The notes: generated by a model not told the origin, from the letters alone. Positions 1 to 6,194 are shown, counted from the first letter of the stretch. The stretch is DNA of 14,230 nucleotides from an uncultured Granulicatella sp. (GCA_947254045.1 CAMYBO010000019.1:1-14230); one strand, 5' to 3'. Numbers and translations are program-made.

Positions 1-168
1 GTTTGGGTTGGATTCGGATTCTTAATGCAACACTTCCAATACATTGGATTAGGTATCGTATTAATTATTCTTTTAGCAATCCCTCAATTACAATACAGCC
101 GTAACAAAGAACATTACTTTACAATTGCAGAAGATTACGAAACATATTTAGAAAATAAACAAGCTTAA
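1..168 (+). CDS. ulaA: PTS ascorbate-type EIIC permease, C-terminal fragment (5' end outside window)
   Basis: The reading frame is open from base 1 and stops with TAA at 166-168, giving the last 55 residues of a protein. They comprise a hydrophobic segment (about residues 10-27, including LGIVLIILLAIPQLQ) followed by a charged cytoplasmic tail ending ENKQA. This pattern, directly upstream of a UlaB-like EIIB gene and two Ula epimerase genes, matches the C-terminus of the UlaA/SgaT family of PTS EIIC permeases, which import and phosphorylate L-ascorbate at the membrane. The fragment alone would be hard to name, so the assignment rests mostly on context. The rest of the gene lies upstream of the window. 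Confidence 0.75.
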   Translation, partial: VWVGFGFLMQHFQYIGLGIVLIILLAIPQLQYSRNKEHYFTIAEDYETYLENKQA

Positions 169-202
169 TTAGTTTTAAATAGAAAAATTTTATTATAAAA
201 TA

Positions 203-233
203 GGTAACGGGTAAGAATGACTTACCCGTTATC
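203..233 (+). other. Intercistronic hairpin between ulaA and ulaB
   Basis: GGTAACGGGTAAG (203-215) pairs with CTTACCCGTTATC (221-233) across a 5-nt loop, giving a 13-bp stem with one G·U pair. It is followed by AAATTC rather than a T run, so it does not look like an intrinsic terminator. It sits 22 bases before the ulaB ATG and may stabilise or delimit the 5' end of a processed ulaB-ulaF-ulaE message. That role is inferred. Confidence 0.6.
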
Positions 234-255
234 AAATTCTAAAGGAGAGATATCA

Positions 256-540
256 ATGAAAGTATTAGCAGCATGTGGAAGTGGAATGGGATCAAGCCAA
301 ATTATTAAAATGAAATTAACAAACGTATTCCGTAAATTAAATGTACCTTTAGAAGTACATCACTGTGCAGTAGCAGAAGCAAAATCATCAGCAAAAAGCT
401 ATGACATGGTAGTTGTTTCTTCTGCATTATTAGAAATCTTTGATGGATTAGATTTACCAAATACTAAAGTTATTGGTTTACAAAACTTATTATCAGAAAA
501 AGAAATGACTGAAAAAATTTCAGCAGCTTTAGAAGCTTAA
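256..540 (+). CDS. ulaB: PTS EIIB component, ascorbate (SgaB/UlaB) type
   Basis: This is a 94-residue cytoplasmic phosphocarrier. The start MKVLAACGSGMGSS is the EIIB P-loop: Cys7 is the residue phosphorylated by EIIA, and the following glycine/serine loop holds the phosphate before transfer to L-ascorbate during passage through UlaA. The length fits the roughly 100-residue family. The ATG at 256 is chosen because AAAGGAGAG lies just upstream at 241-249 and because the family normally starts a few residues before the Cys loop. An in-frame ATG at 217 falls inside the intercistronic hairpin and would add 13 unrelated residues. The ulaF gene follows after 22 bases. No EIIA gene (ulaC) lies in this part of the operon. 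Ascorbate is the likely substrate because both Ula epimerases follow; related EIIB proteins serve other sugars or polyols. Confidence 0.9.
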   Translation: MKVLAACGSGMGSSQIIKMKLTNVFRKLNVPLEVHHCAVAEAKSSAKSYDMVVVSSALLEIFDGLDLPNTKVIGLQNLLSEKEMTEKISAALEA

Positions 541-562
541 TTGAAAAGGAGTCTTTTTTATC

Positions 563-1255
563 ATGGCATATGAAGCGTTAAAACAACGTGTTCTTGAAGC
601 AAACTTATTATTACCAAAACATAATTTAGTATTATTTACTTGGGGTAATGTTTCAGAATACGACCGTGAAGCTGGCGTTATCGCTATTAAACCTTCAGGG
701 GTAGAATATGATGTAATGAAAGCAGAAGATATTGTTATTGTAGATATTGATGGAAACAAAGTCGAAGGAGCTTTAAAACCATCTTCTGACTTAGATACTC
801 ACTTAGAAATTTACCGTAATTTCCCAGATGTTAATGGGGTAGTTCATACTCACTCAACATGGGCAACAACAATGGCTCAAAATGGTCAAGAAATTCCAGC
901 ATTTGGGACAACACAAGGAGATTACTTCTACGGAACAATCCCATGTACTCGTGCAATGACTGATGCAGAAATCAAAGGAGCTTACGAGTTAGAAACAGGT
1001 AAAGTAATTGTTGAAACATTTAAAGACAAAGATCCTAATGCAATCCCTGGTGTATTAGTATTCAACCATGGACCATTTGCTTGGGGCAAAGATGCTTTTG
1101 ATGCAGTTCATAACATTACTGTTTTAGAACAAGTTGCTAACATGGCTTGGCATAACTTAGTATTAAATCCAAACTTACAACCAATGTCTCAAACAATTTT
1201 AGACAAGCACTATTTACGTAAACATGGTGCGAATGCATACTATGGACAAGGGTAG
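563..1255 (+). CDS. ulaF: L-ribulose-5-phosphate 4-epimerase (class II aldolase family)
   Basis: This 230-residue protein converts L-ribulose 5-phosphate to D-xylulose 5-phosphate, the last step that sends ascorbate carbon into the pentose phosphate pathway. It has the AraD/UlaF fold signatures. These are the substrate-phosphate motif TWGNVSEYD (26-34), KPSG (43-46), Asp76 in the PSSDLDTH segment, zinc ligands His95 and His97 in VVHTHS, Asp120 in TTQGDYFYG, the third zinc ligand His169 in NHGPFAWG, and a C-terminal tyrosine pair (226-227). The numbering and length match E. coli AraD closely. The ATG at 563 has AAAGGAG at 544-550. ulaE follows after 8 bases, so the two are surely co-transcribed. 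AraD and SgbE catalyse the same reaction, so the ulaF name is chosen from the EIIB and UlaE neighbours; the enzyme activity itself is secure. Confidence 0.92.
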   Translation: MAYEALKQRVLEANLLLPKHNLVLFTWGNVSEYDREAGVIAIKPSGVEYDVMKAEDIVIVDIDGNKVEGALKPSSDLDTHLEIYRNFPDVNGVVHTHSTWATTMAQNGQEIPAFGTTQGDYFYGTIPCTRAMTDAEIKGAYELETGKVIVETFKDKDPNAIPGVLVFNHGPFAWGKDAFDAVHNITVLEQVANMAWHNLVLNPNLQPMSQTILDKHYLRKHGANAYYGQG

Positions 1256-1263
1256 GGGTAAGC

Positions 1264-2100
1264 ATGTACGAATTAGGACTATATGAAAAATCAATGCCAA
1301 ACACATTATCATTTAAAGAAAAACTAGAAACTGTTAAAGCGACTGGTTTTGACTTTTTAGAAATGAGTGTGGATGAAACTGATGAAAAATTAGCTCGTTT
1401 AGAGTGGACGAAAGAAGAACGTCTTGAACTTGTTAAAACAATGTACGAAACAGGAGTATCTATTCGTTCCATGTGTTTAAGTGGACATCGTAAATATCCA
1501 TTTGGATCACATGACGCATCTGTACGTGAACGTAGTATGGAAATCATGGAAAAAGCAATTGAATTAGCAGATGACTTAGGAATCCGTGTCATTCAATTAG
1601 CTGGTTATGATGTATACTATGAAGAAGGCGATGCAGATACATTAGAATTCTTTATCGATAACTTGAAAAAAGCTACTTTATTAGCAGCTCAAAAAGGAAT
1701 CGTTTTAGGATTCGAAACAATGGAAACTCCATTTATGAATACAGTGGAAAAATCAATGCGTTTTGTAAACTTAGTAGATTCACCTTATTTACAAGTTTAT
1801 CCAGATTCAGGAAACTTAAAAAATGCTTCTTTAGAACCTGGCGCGAAAAATGTTTATGAAGATATTGAATTAGGAAAAGGTCACATTGTGGCTGCTCACT
1901 TAAAAGAAACGATTCCTGGACATTATCGTGAAATTCCTTTTGGAACTGGACAAATTGATTTCAAGAGAATGGTAGACACTTTCTTATCAATTGGTGTTCG
2001 TCGTTTCACTGGCGAATTCTGGTATGTTGGACAAGAAAACTGGTTAGAGGATATTCATTTCGCTAACAAATTCTTACGTTCATATTTTCCAGAAAAATAA
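1264..2100 (+). CDS. ulaE: L-xylulose-5-phosphate 3-epimerase (L-ribulose-5-phosphate 3-epimerase)
   Basis: This 278-residue cytoplasmic TIM-barrel enzyme of the xylose-isomerase-like superfamily interconverts L-xylulose 5-phosphate and L-ribulose 5-phosphate, feeding UlaF. Visible family features are LGLYEKSMP at the N-terminus, SMCLSGHRKYPFGS (residues 69-82), and the expected metal and acid positions. Those positions are Glu151 in GFETMETP, Asp181 in YPDSGN, the histidines of GHIVAAHLKET (207 and 212), and Glu251 in TGEFWYVG. The length is close to the roughly 285 residues of E. coli UlaE. The ATG at 1264 follows an AGGGGT ribosome site that overlaps the ulaF stop codon. It is the last gene of the operon, with a terminator starting 16 bases after its stop. 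SgbU has the same activity and cannot be excluded by sequence alone, but the EIIB and EIIC context favours ascorbate. Confidence 0.92.
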   Translation: MYELGLYEKSMPNTLSFKEKLETVKATGFDFLEMSVDETDEKLARLEWTKEERLELVKTMYETGVSIRSMCLSGHRKYPFGSHDASVRERSMEIMEKAIELADDLGIRVIQLAGYDVYYEEGDADTLEFFIDNLKKATLLAAQKGIVLGFETMETPFMNTVEKSMRFVNLVDSPYLQVYPDSGNLKNASLEPGAKNVYEDIELGKGHIVAAHLKETIPGHYREIPFGTGQIDFKRMVDTFLSIGVRRFTGEFWYVGQENWLEDIHFANKFLRSYFPEK

Positions 2101-2115
2101 TTAAGAATTTAATGT

Positions 2116-2148
2116 AACATCCTTAGAGTGATCTAGGGATGTTTTTTT
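2116..2148 (+). terminator. Rho-independent terminator of the ula operon
   Basis: AACATCCTTAGA (2116-2127) pairs with TCTAGGGATGTT (2132-2143) across the loop GTGA, giving a 12-bp stem with one G·U pair. It runs into seven T residues (2142-2148). It lies 16 bases after the ulaE stop and separates the operon from the folded element that follows. Confidence 0.92.
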
Positions 2149-2154
2149 ACGTAT

Positions 2155-2333
2155 GGATTCTGTATACATTGAAAATACCGTTGATATAGTAGCAAGGTCG
2201 CCAGCAGCCTTGCTTTGCAAGTCTCATGGCTAAACTTCGAGCCTAGGTCTCGAAGTTCCTCTGCAATAAAAGTAGCAACGGCTACTTTTATTGCTTTTGC
2301 TACTATGGTGTATTTTCTATGTATTCTGAATCC
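2155..2333 (+). repeat. Long folded inverted-repeat element (copy 1), possible structured RNA or miniature mobile element
   Basis: The ends form a long imperfect inverted repeat. The left arm 2155-2195 (beginning GGATTC, ending ATAGTAGCAA) matches the reverse complement of 2297-2333, sharing GGATTC, ATACAT, GAAAATAC and ATAGTAGCAA in order. Three hairpins fit inside this outer stem. Hairpin A is TTGC-TTT-GCAA (2210-2220), flanked by CGCCAGCAGCC and GTCTCATG. Hairpin B is AACTTCGAG/CTCGAAGTT (2233-2257) with a CCTAGGT loop. Hairpin C is a perfect 14-bp stem, GCAATAAAAGTAGC/GCTACTTTTATTGC (2263-2294), with loop AACG. A related but shorter copy lies at 6935-7010 on the other strand. The trinucleotide TAT flanks both ends, which is too short to prove a target duplication. 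No credible protein is encoded. It could be a non-coding RNA, a leader element for the downstream phn genes, or a MITE-like repeat. I do not recognise a known family. Confidence 0.75.
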
Positions 2334-2467
2334 TATTTGTGTTAACGTATTTATTACCGAAGTTAAAGAGTAAAACACTTTTATAGTATAACGAAAATAA
2401 TCGAACGTTACGAAAAAGAATATTCGCTTATTTTTAATGAATTAATTGTTTCGTAATTTACTAATTA

Positions 2468-2496
2468 TTCATTACCAATGTTTTCGTAAGTATAAT
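2468..2496 (+). promoter_or_regulatory. Candidate distal promoter for phn operon
   Basis: A perfect -10 hexamer TATAAT (2491-2496) lies 17 bases after a weak -35 hexamer TTCATT (2468-2473). If used, it would give a leader of about 170 bases containing the 9-bp hairpin at 2552-2573. The poor -35 makes this less certain. Confidence 0.35.
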
Positions 2497-2551
2497 GTTC
2501 GTATTTTACACGTTTACAACATTTGAAAGTAGATTTTTTAAAAGAAAACTC

Positions 2552-2573
2552 GTCTAAAAATGTATTTTTAGAC
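2552..2573. promoter_or_regulatory. Perfect 9-bp palindrome in the phnD upstream region
   Basis: GTCTAAAAA (2552-2560) and TTTTTAGAC (2565-2573) are exact inverted repeats around TGTA. It lies 10 bases upstream of the -35 of the proximal promoter, so it could be an operator. If transcription starts from the distal promoter it would be an RNA hairpin. No T run follows, so it is not a terminator. Confidence 0.4.
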
Positions 2574-2582
2574 AGAAATCAC

Positions 2583-2611
2583 TTGTAATTATCGTTCGTA
2601 TTTTGTATGAT
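2583..2611 (+). promoter_or_regulatory. Likely sigma-A promoter of phnD
   Basis: The -35 TTGTAA (2583-2588) and -10 TATGAT (2606-2611) are separated by 17 bases and match the consensus at four and five positions. Transcription would start near 2618, directly before a 7-bp stem AGATTGA/TCAATCT (2620-2637), which would form at the 5' end of the message. phnD starts about 50 bases downstream. Confidence 0.5.
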
Positions 2612-2669
2612 TGTACTTGAGATTGAGAGTTCAATCTTGTAAAAATCATATCTTAGGGGGATATATTTT

Positions 2670-3725
2670 ATGAAGAAGTCTTTTTGGTCAAAATTAGCAC
2701 TTGGAGTATCAGCAACAGCTTTACTTGCAGCTTGTTCAAGTCAATCAAGTGATTCAGGTTCTAAAGGAAATGGATCAAAAAAAATTGATACATTAAAGGT
2801 TGCGTTTGTACCTTCTCGTGATCCAGAAGCAATTGTAACGGTTACTGAACCATTGAAAGAACTATTGAAAAAACAATTAGCTGATGAGGGTTATACAGTT
2901 AATAATGTTGAAATCAATGTTGGTACAAGCTTTGATGCAGTAGGGGAAGCATTAGCATCAGGAACTGCTGATGTAGGGTTTATTCCTGGTGGTACTTATG
3001 TATTATTTGACAAAGAGGTAGATGTATTATTAACAGCAACTCGTTCTGGTTTAGAAAAAAATTCAACTAATCCAAAAGATTGGAATGATGGAAAAGAATC
3101 TAAACGTTCTAATGAACAAGTTACTTTTTATAAAGGCTTAGTAATTGCCGGGCCAACAGAAAAAGGGAAAGCAATTGCTGAAAAAGTGAATAGTGGTCAA
3201 GATATTTCTTGGGATGATTTAAATTCAGCAAACTGGGGAGTTTTAGGAACTTCTTCTTCTTCAGGATATATTTATCCTACATTATGGTTACAAGATAAAT
3301 TCGGTAAAAATATTTCAGATCTACAAAATGTTGTTCAATCTGATTCATACGCTTCATCTGCAGCTCGTTTAGCTTCAGGACAAATTGATATTATGGTTGG
3401 TTATGGTGACTTACGTTCTGACTATGCTAAAAAATGGACAAGCGAATATGGACGTTCAGAAGAAATTTGGAAAGAAACAAATGTAATTGGTGTAACTCCA
3501 GATATTTATAACGATACAATTTCAGTAAGTAAATCTTCTCCAATTGTAGACGATGCATTCAAAGAAGCTTTTGCTAACGCAATGATCAAATTAGCTGGAA
3601 CAGACGAAGGTAAAGAAGTGATTAAGATTTACTCTCATTCAGGATACAAGAAAGCTAATGCATCTGATTACGATAAAGAACGTGCAGCTCAAAAAGTTCT
3701 TAAAAAATTAAAATCAGGTAACTAA
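2670..3725 (+). CDS. phnD: Phosphonate/phosphate-type ABC transporter substrate-binding lipoprotein
   Basis: This 351-residue exported lipoprotein captures the substrate outside the cell and delivers it to the PhnE permeases. The N-terminus MKKSFWSKLALGVSATALLAAC is a lipoprotein signal peptide with lipobox LAAC, so Cys22 is the lipidated first residue of the mature protein. A serine/glycine-rich linker (about 23-36) precedes the folded domain. The PhnD family (periplasmic binding fold II) shows in KVAFVPSRDPEAI, in the GTSFDAVGEALASGTADVGFIPGG stretch (split here by family knowledge at the SGTADVGF core), and in the serine-rich loop GTSSSSGYIYP, which in this family contacts the phosphonate or phosphate oxygens. 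The ATG at 2670 has TTAGGGGG at 2653-2660. A terminator lies between this gene and phnC. Substrate is not settled: no C-P lyase or phosphonatase gene is nearby, and phosphite, phosphate or a phosphonate ester are all possible. Confidence 0.9.
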   Translation: MKKSFWSKLALGVSATALLAACSSQSSDSGSKGNGSKKIDTLKVAFVPSRDPEAIVTVTEPLKELLKKQLADEGYTVNNVEINVGTSFDAVGEALASGTADVGFIPGGTYVLFDKEVDVLLTATRSGLEKNSTNPKDWNDGKESKRSNEQVTFYKGLVIAGPTEKGKAIAEKVNSGQDISWDDLNSANWGVLGTSSSSGYIYPTLWLQDKFGKNISDLQNVVQSDSYASSAARLASGQIDIMVGYGDLRSDYAKKWTSEYGRSEEIWKETNVIGVTPDIYNDTISVSKSSPIVDDAFKEAFANAMIKLAGTDEGKEVIKIYSHSGYKKANASDYDKERAAQKVLKKLKSGN

Positions 3726-3748
3726 GAAAAGATATGATGATCAAATGA

Positions 3749-3779
3749 GGGTTAGGAGCAACTCCTGACCCCTTTTTTT
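3749..3779 (+). terminator. Intra-operon rho-independent terminator between phnD and phnC
   Basis: GGGTTAGGAG (3749-3758) pairs with CTCCTGACCC (3762-3771) across a CAA loop, a 10-bp stem with one G·U pair. It is followed by C and seven T residues (3773-3779). It is as strong in form as the ula terminator yet lies 23 bases after the phnD stop and 17 bases before the phnC start. No promoter is visible between it and phnC, so it probably works as a partial terminator, making more binding-protein mRNA than transporter mRNA. Confidence 0.88.
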
Positions 3780-3795
3780 GAGAAAGAGGACAGAT

Positions 3796-4557
3796 ATGAT
3801 TAAATTTGAAAATGTTTCAAAAACTTATCCAAATGGAGTTAAAGGGTTAAAAAATATTAATTTAGAAATTGAACAAGGTGAATTTGTTTCGATTATTGGG
3901 TTATCAGGTGCTGGTAAATCTACTTTAATTCGTACTATTAACCGTATGATTGAAATTACAGAAGGGACATTAACTGTAGATGGCACAAATGTATCTTCAT
4001 TAAAAGGAAAATCTCTTCGTAAATTCCGTAGAAATAAAGTAGGGATGATTTTCCAATCATTTAATTTAGTAACAAGAACAACAGTTATTAAAAACGTACT
4101 AACTTCGATTGTTCCAGATATTCCATTTGTTCGTTCATTATTTGGAATTTATACAAAAGAAGAAAAATTACACGCTCTAGAAGCTTTAGATAAAGTGGGG
4201 ATTGTTGATAAAGCCTTTATCCGTGCTGACCAATTATCAGGGGGACAACAACAACGTGTTGCATTAGCTAGAACATTAGCACAAAATCCTGAAATTATTT
4301 TAGCAGATGAACCAGTTGCGGCATTAGACCCAATTACTGCTAAACGTGTAATGGAAGACTTTAAAAAGATTAATCAAGAATTAAATATTTCTATTTTACT
4401 AAATATTCACCATGTGGAATTAGCCTTAGAATATGCAGATCGTATTATTGGGATTCGTGATGGAGAAATTGTTTATGATGGTCCAAGTAGCCAAGTAACG
4501 AAAGAAGTATTAGATTTAATTTATAAAGGAAAGGCGGAGGAGTTACATGAAGGATAA
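3796..4557 (+). CDS. phnC: Phosphonate/phosphate-type ABC transporter ATP-binding protein
   Basis: This is the 253-residue cytoplasmic ATPase that powers import. All ABC motifs are intact: Walker A GLSGAGKST (35-43), Q-loop in MIFQSFNLV, signature LSGGQQQR (147-154), Walker B ILADEP (168-173), D-loop AALD, and the switch histidine in NIHHVE (205-206). The PhnC family is recognisable from MIKFENVSKTYPNG at the start and from the INRMIE and NLVTRTTVIKNVL segments. The start is placed at the ATG at 3796, with AGAGGA at 3785-3790. A longer reading from an in-frame TTG at 3778 would begin inside the terminator T run and is rejected. The 3' end overlaps the first permease gene by 11 bases, a sign of translational coupling. 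Confidence 0.95.
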   Translation: MIKFENVSKTYPNGVKGLKNINLEIEQGEFVSIIGLSGAGKSTLIRTINRMIEITEGTLTVDGTNVSSLKGKSLRKFRRNKVGMIFQSFNLVTRTTVIKNVLTSIVPDIPFVRSLFGIYTKEEKLHALEALDKVGIVDKAFIRADQLSGGQQQRVALARTLAQNPEIILADEPVAALDPITAKRVMEDFKKINQELNISILLNIHHVELALEYADRIIGIRDGEIVYDGPSSQVTKEVLDLIYKGKAEELHEG

Positions 4558-5365
4558 TAAACTCTTCGCTGCAAAAGAATTTACGTTAAAAAATGGTACA
4601 ACTGTTACTGAACCAAAATCAAAAGCTATTTTTGTTGTCATTGGTCTTTTAATTGCGATGTATTTTTCAGGTAAAATTACTGGATTTAATATCCATACCA
4701 TTTTACAACGTGGTGTTCAACTCTTTGTTATTATTGGTCGTATGTTTCCACCTGATTGGGAATATTCAAGTAATATTTGGCAACCATTAATTGATACGAT
4801 TAAAATGTCATTATTAGGTTCTTTATTGGGATCGATTTTAGTCATTCCATTTGCCATTGTAGCTTCTAGTAATATTGTTAAAAATAAATGGGTTATTAGT
4901 TTAAGTCGTTTATTTTTAAGTGTCGTTCGTACATTACCAACTCTTGTAACTGCCTTAATTGCAACATATATTCTTGGTTTAGGAACAATGGCAGGTACAT
5001 TTGCGATTGCGACTTATACATTTGCTTACTGTGGGAAACAATTATATGAACAAATTGAAACAGTAGATATGGGAGCTTTTGAAGCAGCTGAAGCTTTAGG
5101 AGCAACAAAAGGTCAAGCGTTTACAAGTGCGATTATTCCTCAAATTTTACCAACTTACTTAGCAAGCTCATTATATTGTTTTGAAGGTAATGTTCGTTAT
5201 GCGTCAATTTTAGGGTATGTTGGTGCCGGTGGTATCGGGATTATTTTAAATGAAAACCTTGGATGGCGTGAATATGGGAATGTAGGGATGATTTTAGTGA
5301 CTTTATTTATCACTGTAGTCATTATTGAGTCAGTAAGTTACTACTTACGTACGAAATTAACATAG
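4547..5365 (+). CDS. phnE: Phosphonate/phosphate-type ABC transporter permease, first subunit
   Basis: This 272-residue integral membrane protein has about five to six membrane segments, for example around AIFVVIGLLIAMYF, LLGSILVIPFAIVAS, TLVTALIATYILG and MILVTLFITVVIIE. The EAA loop that docks onto the ATPase is visible as EAAEALGATKGQAF followed by IIPQILP (from residue 179). The PhnE hallmark NVRYASILGYVGAGGIG lies near the C-terminus. The start overlaps the end of phnC, and GGAGGAG lies a few bases upstream inside phnC. The second permease follows after 16 bases. Two different PhnE proteins imply a heterodimeric channel with PhnC dimer and PhnD; this is common in lactic acid bacteria, whereas E. 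coli has a single one. Confidence 0.93.
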   Translation: MKDNKLFAAKEFTLKNGTTVTEPKSKAIFVVIGLLIAMYFSGKITGFNIHTILQRGVQLFVIIGRMFPPDWEYSSNIWQPLIDTIKMSLLGSLLGSILVIPFAIVASSNIVKNKWVISLSRLFLSVVRTLPTLVTALIATYILGLGTMAGTFAIATYTFAYCGKQLYEQIETVDMGAFEAAEALGATKGQAFTSAIIPQILPTYLASSLYCFEGNVRYASILGYVGAGGIGIILNENLGWREYGNVGMILVTLFITVVIIESVSYYLRTKLT

Positions 5366-5381
5366 AAGGGGAGTTAAACAC

Positions 5382-6191
5382 ATGAATGAAGCAGTATTAA
5401 AACAATATGAAAAAGCTCCTCGTACATGGATTGTTCAATTAGGCGTTTTATTCTTATTAATCATTATTTTTGCATGGTCTGGATCTACCATTGAATTAAG
5501 TAAAATTCCAGAAAATGGATTACAAATTTCTCAAAGTATTTTACAAGGGATTGTAACTCCTGAAACATCGTTATTGTTAAACTTTACAACAAAAGGTGTT
5601 CCGTATTTATTATTAGAAACCATTGCGATTGCTTTTCTAGGAACATTAGTTGGTGCAATTTTAGCAATTCCATTTTCATTTATTTCAGCAACAAACATCG
5701 TACCCAAACCAGTTGCAATTATTGGACGTACAGCAATTATGGCGATTCGTACAGTCCCAACATTAATTTACGGGTTAATGTTTATCCGTGTAACGGGTCC
5801 TGGAGCTTTTACAGGTTTGTTAACAATGTCTGTAGCATCCATTGGGATGATTTCTAAATTGTATATCGAAGCAATTGAAGATTTAGATTATAAGATTTTA
5901 GAATCATTAGATGCTAGCGGATGTAATTTCTATCAAAAAATTCGTTTTGGGATTTTACCACAATTAATTCCAGCATTTATTTCTACAGTCATTTATCGTT
6001 TTGATATGAACTTGAGAGATGCAACTGTTTTAGGTATGGTTGGAGCCGGAGGTATCGGTGCTCCATTAATCTTTGCGATGACAGCGTATAAATGGCATGA
6101 AGTAGGGGCTATCCTATGTGGATTAATTGTATTAGTATTAGTAATTGAATACTTATCAACAAAGATTCGTACTCACTTAGCACGTGGATAA
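5382..6191 (+). CDS. phnE: Phosphonate/phosphate-type ABC transporter permease, second subunit
   Basis: This 269-residue membrane protein is homologous to its neighbour. It has a first membrane segment around VQLGVLFLLIIIFAW, then ETIAIAFLGTLVGAILAIPFSF, the conserved IRTVPTLIYGL, and a C-terminal segment AILCGLIVLVLVIEYL. The EAA loop is degenerate: ESLDASGCNFYQK with GILPQLIP (from residue 174), where the first permease has the canonical EAAEALG. The family hallmark LRDATVLGMVGAGGIG is intact. The ATG at 5382 follows GGGGAG. It is the last gene of the transporter operon and a bidirectional terminator begins 3 bases after its stop. The degenerate loop suggests the two permease halves contact the ATPase differently; this is inference. 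Confidence 0.93.
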   Translation: MNEAVLKQYEKAPRTWIVQLGVLFLLIIIFAWSGSTIELSKIPENGLQISQSILQGIVTPETSLLLNFTTKGVPYLLLETIAIAFLGTLVGAILAIPFSFISATNIVPKPVAIIGRTAIMAIRTVPTLIYGLMFIRVTGPGAFTGLLTMSVASIGMISKLYIEAIEDLDYKILESLDASGCNFYQKIRFGILPQLIPAFISTVIYRFDMNLRDATVLGMVGAGGIGAPLIFAMTAYKWHEVGAILCGLIVLVLVIEYLSTKIRTHLARG

Positions 6192-6194
6192 AAG

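Larger units (their letters stand above)
2408..2600. promoter_or_regulatory. Cluster of TTCGTA motifs upstream of phnD
   Basis: The AT-rich stretch before phnD carries five copies of TTCGTA. They are TTACGAA at 2408-2414 (reverse orientation), TTTCGTAA at 2449-2456, TTTTCGTAA at 2481-2489, and the exact 11-mer GTTCGTATTTT at both 2497-2507 and 2594-2604. The two 11-mers touch the two candidate promoters: the first directly follows a TATAAT box and the second lies in the spacer of the proximal promoter. This arrangement suggests binding sites for a regulator of the transporter operon. The regulator is unknown and the role is inferred from repetition and position. Two TTTACA hexamers (2505-2510, 2513-2518) recall Pho-box half-sites, but their 8-base period does not match the usual 11. 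Confidence 0.4.

Noticed and set aside
217..255. Longer N-terminus for ulaB from ATG at 217
   Set aside because: It lies in the intercistronic hairpin, lacks a ribosome site, and adds residues absent from the EIIB family; ATG 256 has a strong site.
1137..1592. 151-codon minus-strand ORF across ulaF and ulaE
   Set aside because: It is antisense to two well-supported genes and its composition is that of a shadow frame.
2155..2333. Insertion with a 3-bp TAT target duplication
   Set aside because: TAT flanks both ends, but three AT-rich bases match easily by chance; kept only as a note within the element.
2133..2378. 81-codon minus-strand ORF
   Set aside because: It runs through the ula terminator and the folded inverted-repeat element and has no ribosome site or recognisable domain; the open frame is by chance.
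2505..2518. PhoP (Pho box) binding site
   Set aside because: Two TTTACA hexamers occur, but their starts are 8 bases apart rather than about 11, and no further repeats follow.
3778..3795. Longer phnC from a TTG at 3778
   Set aside because: The TTG is formed by the end of the terminator T run; ATG 3796 has AGAGGA at proper spacing and matches the family start.
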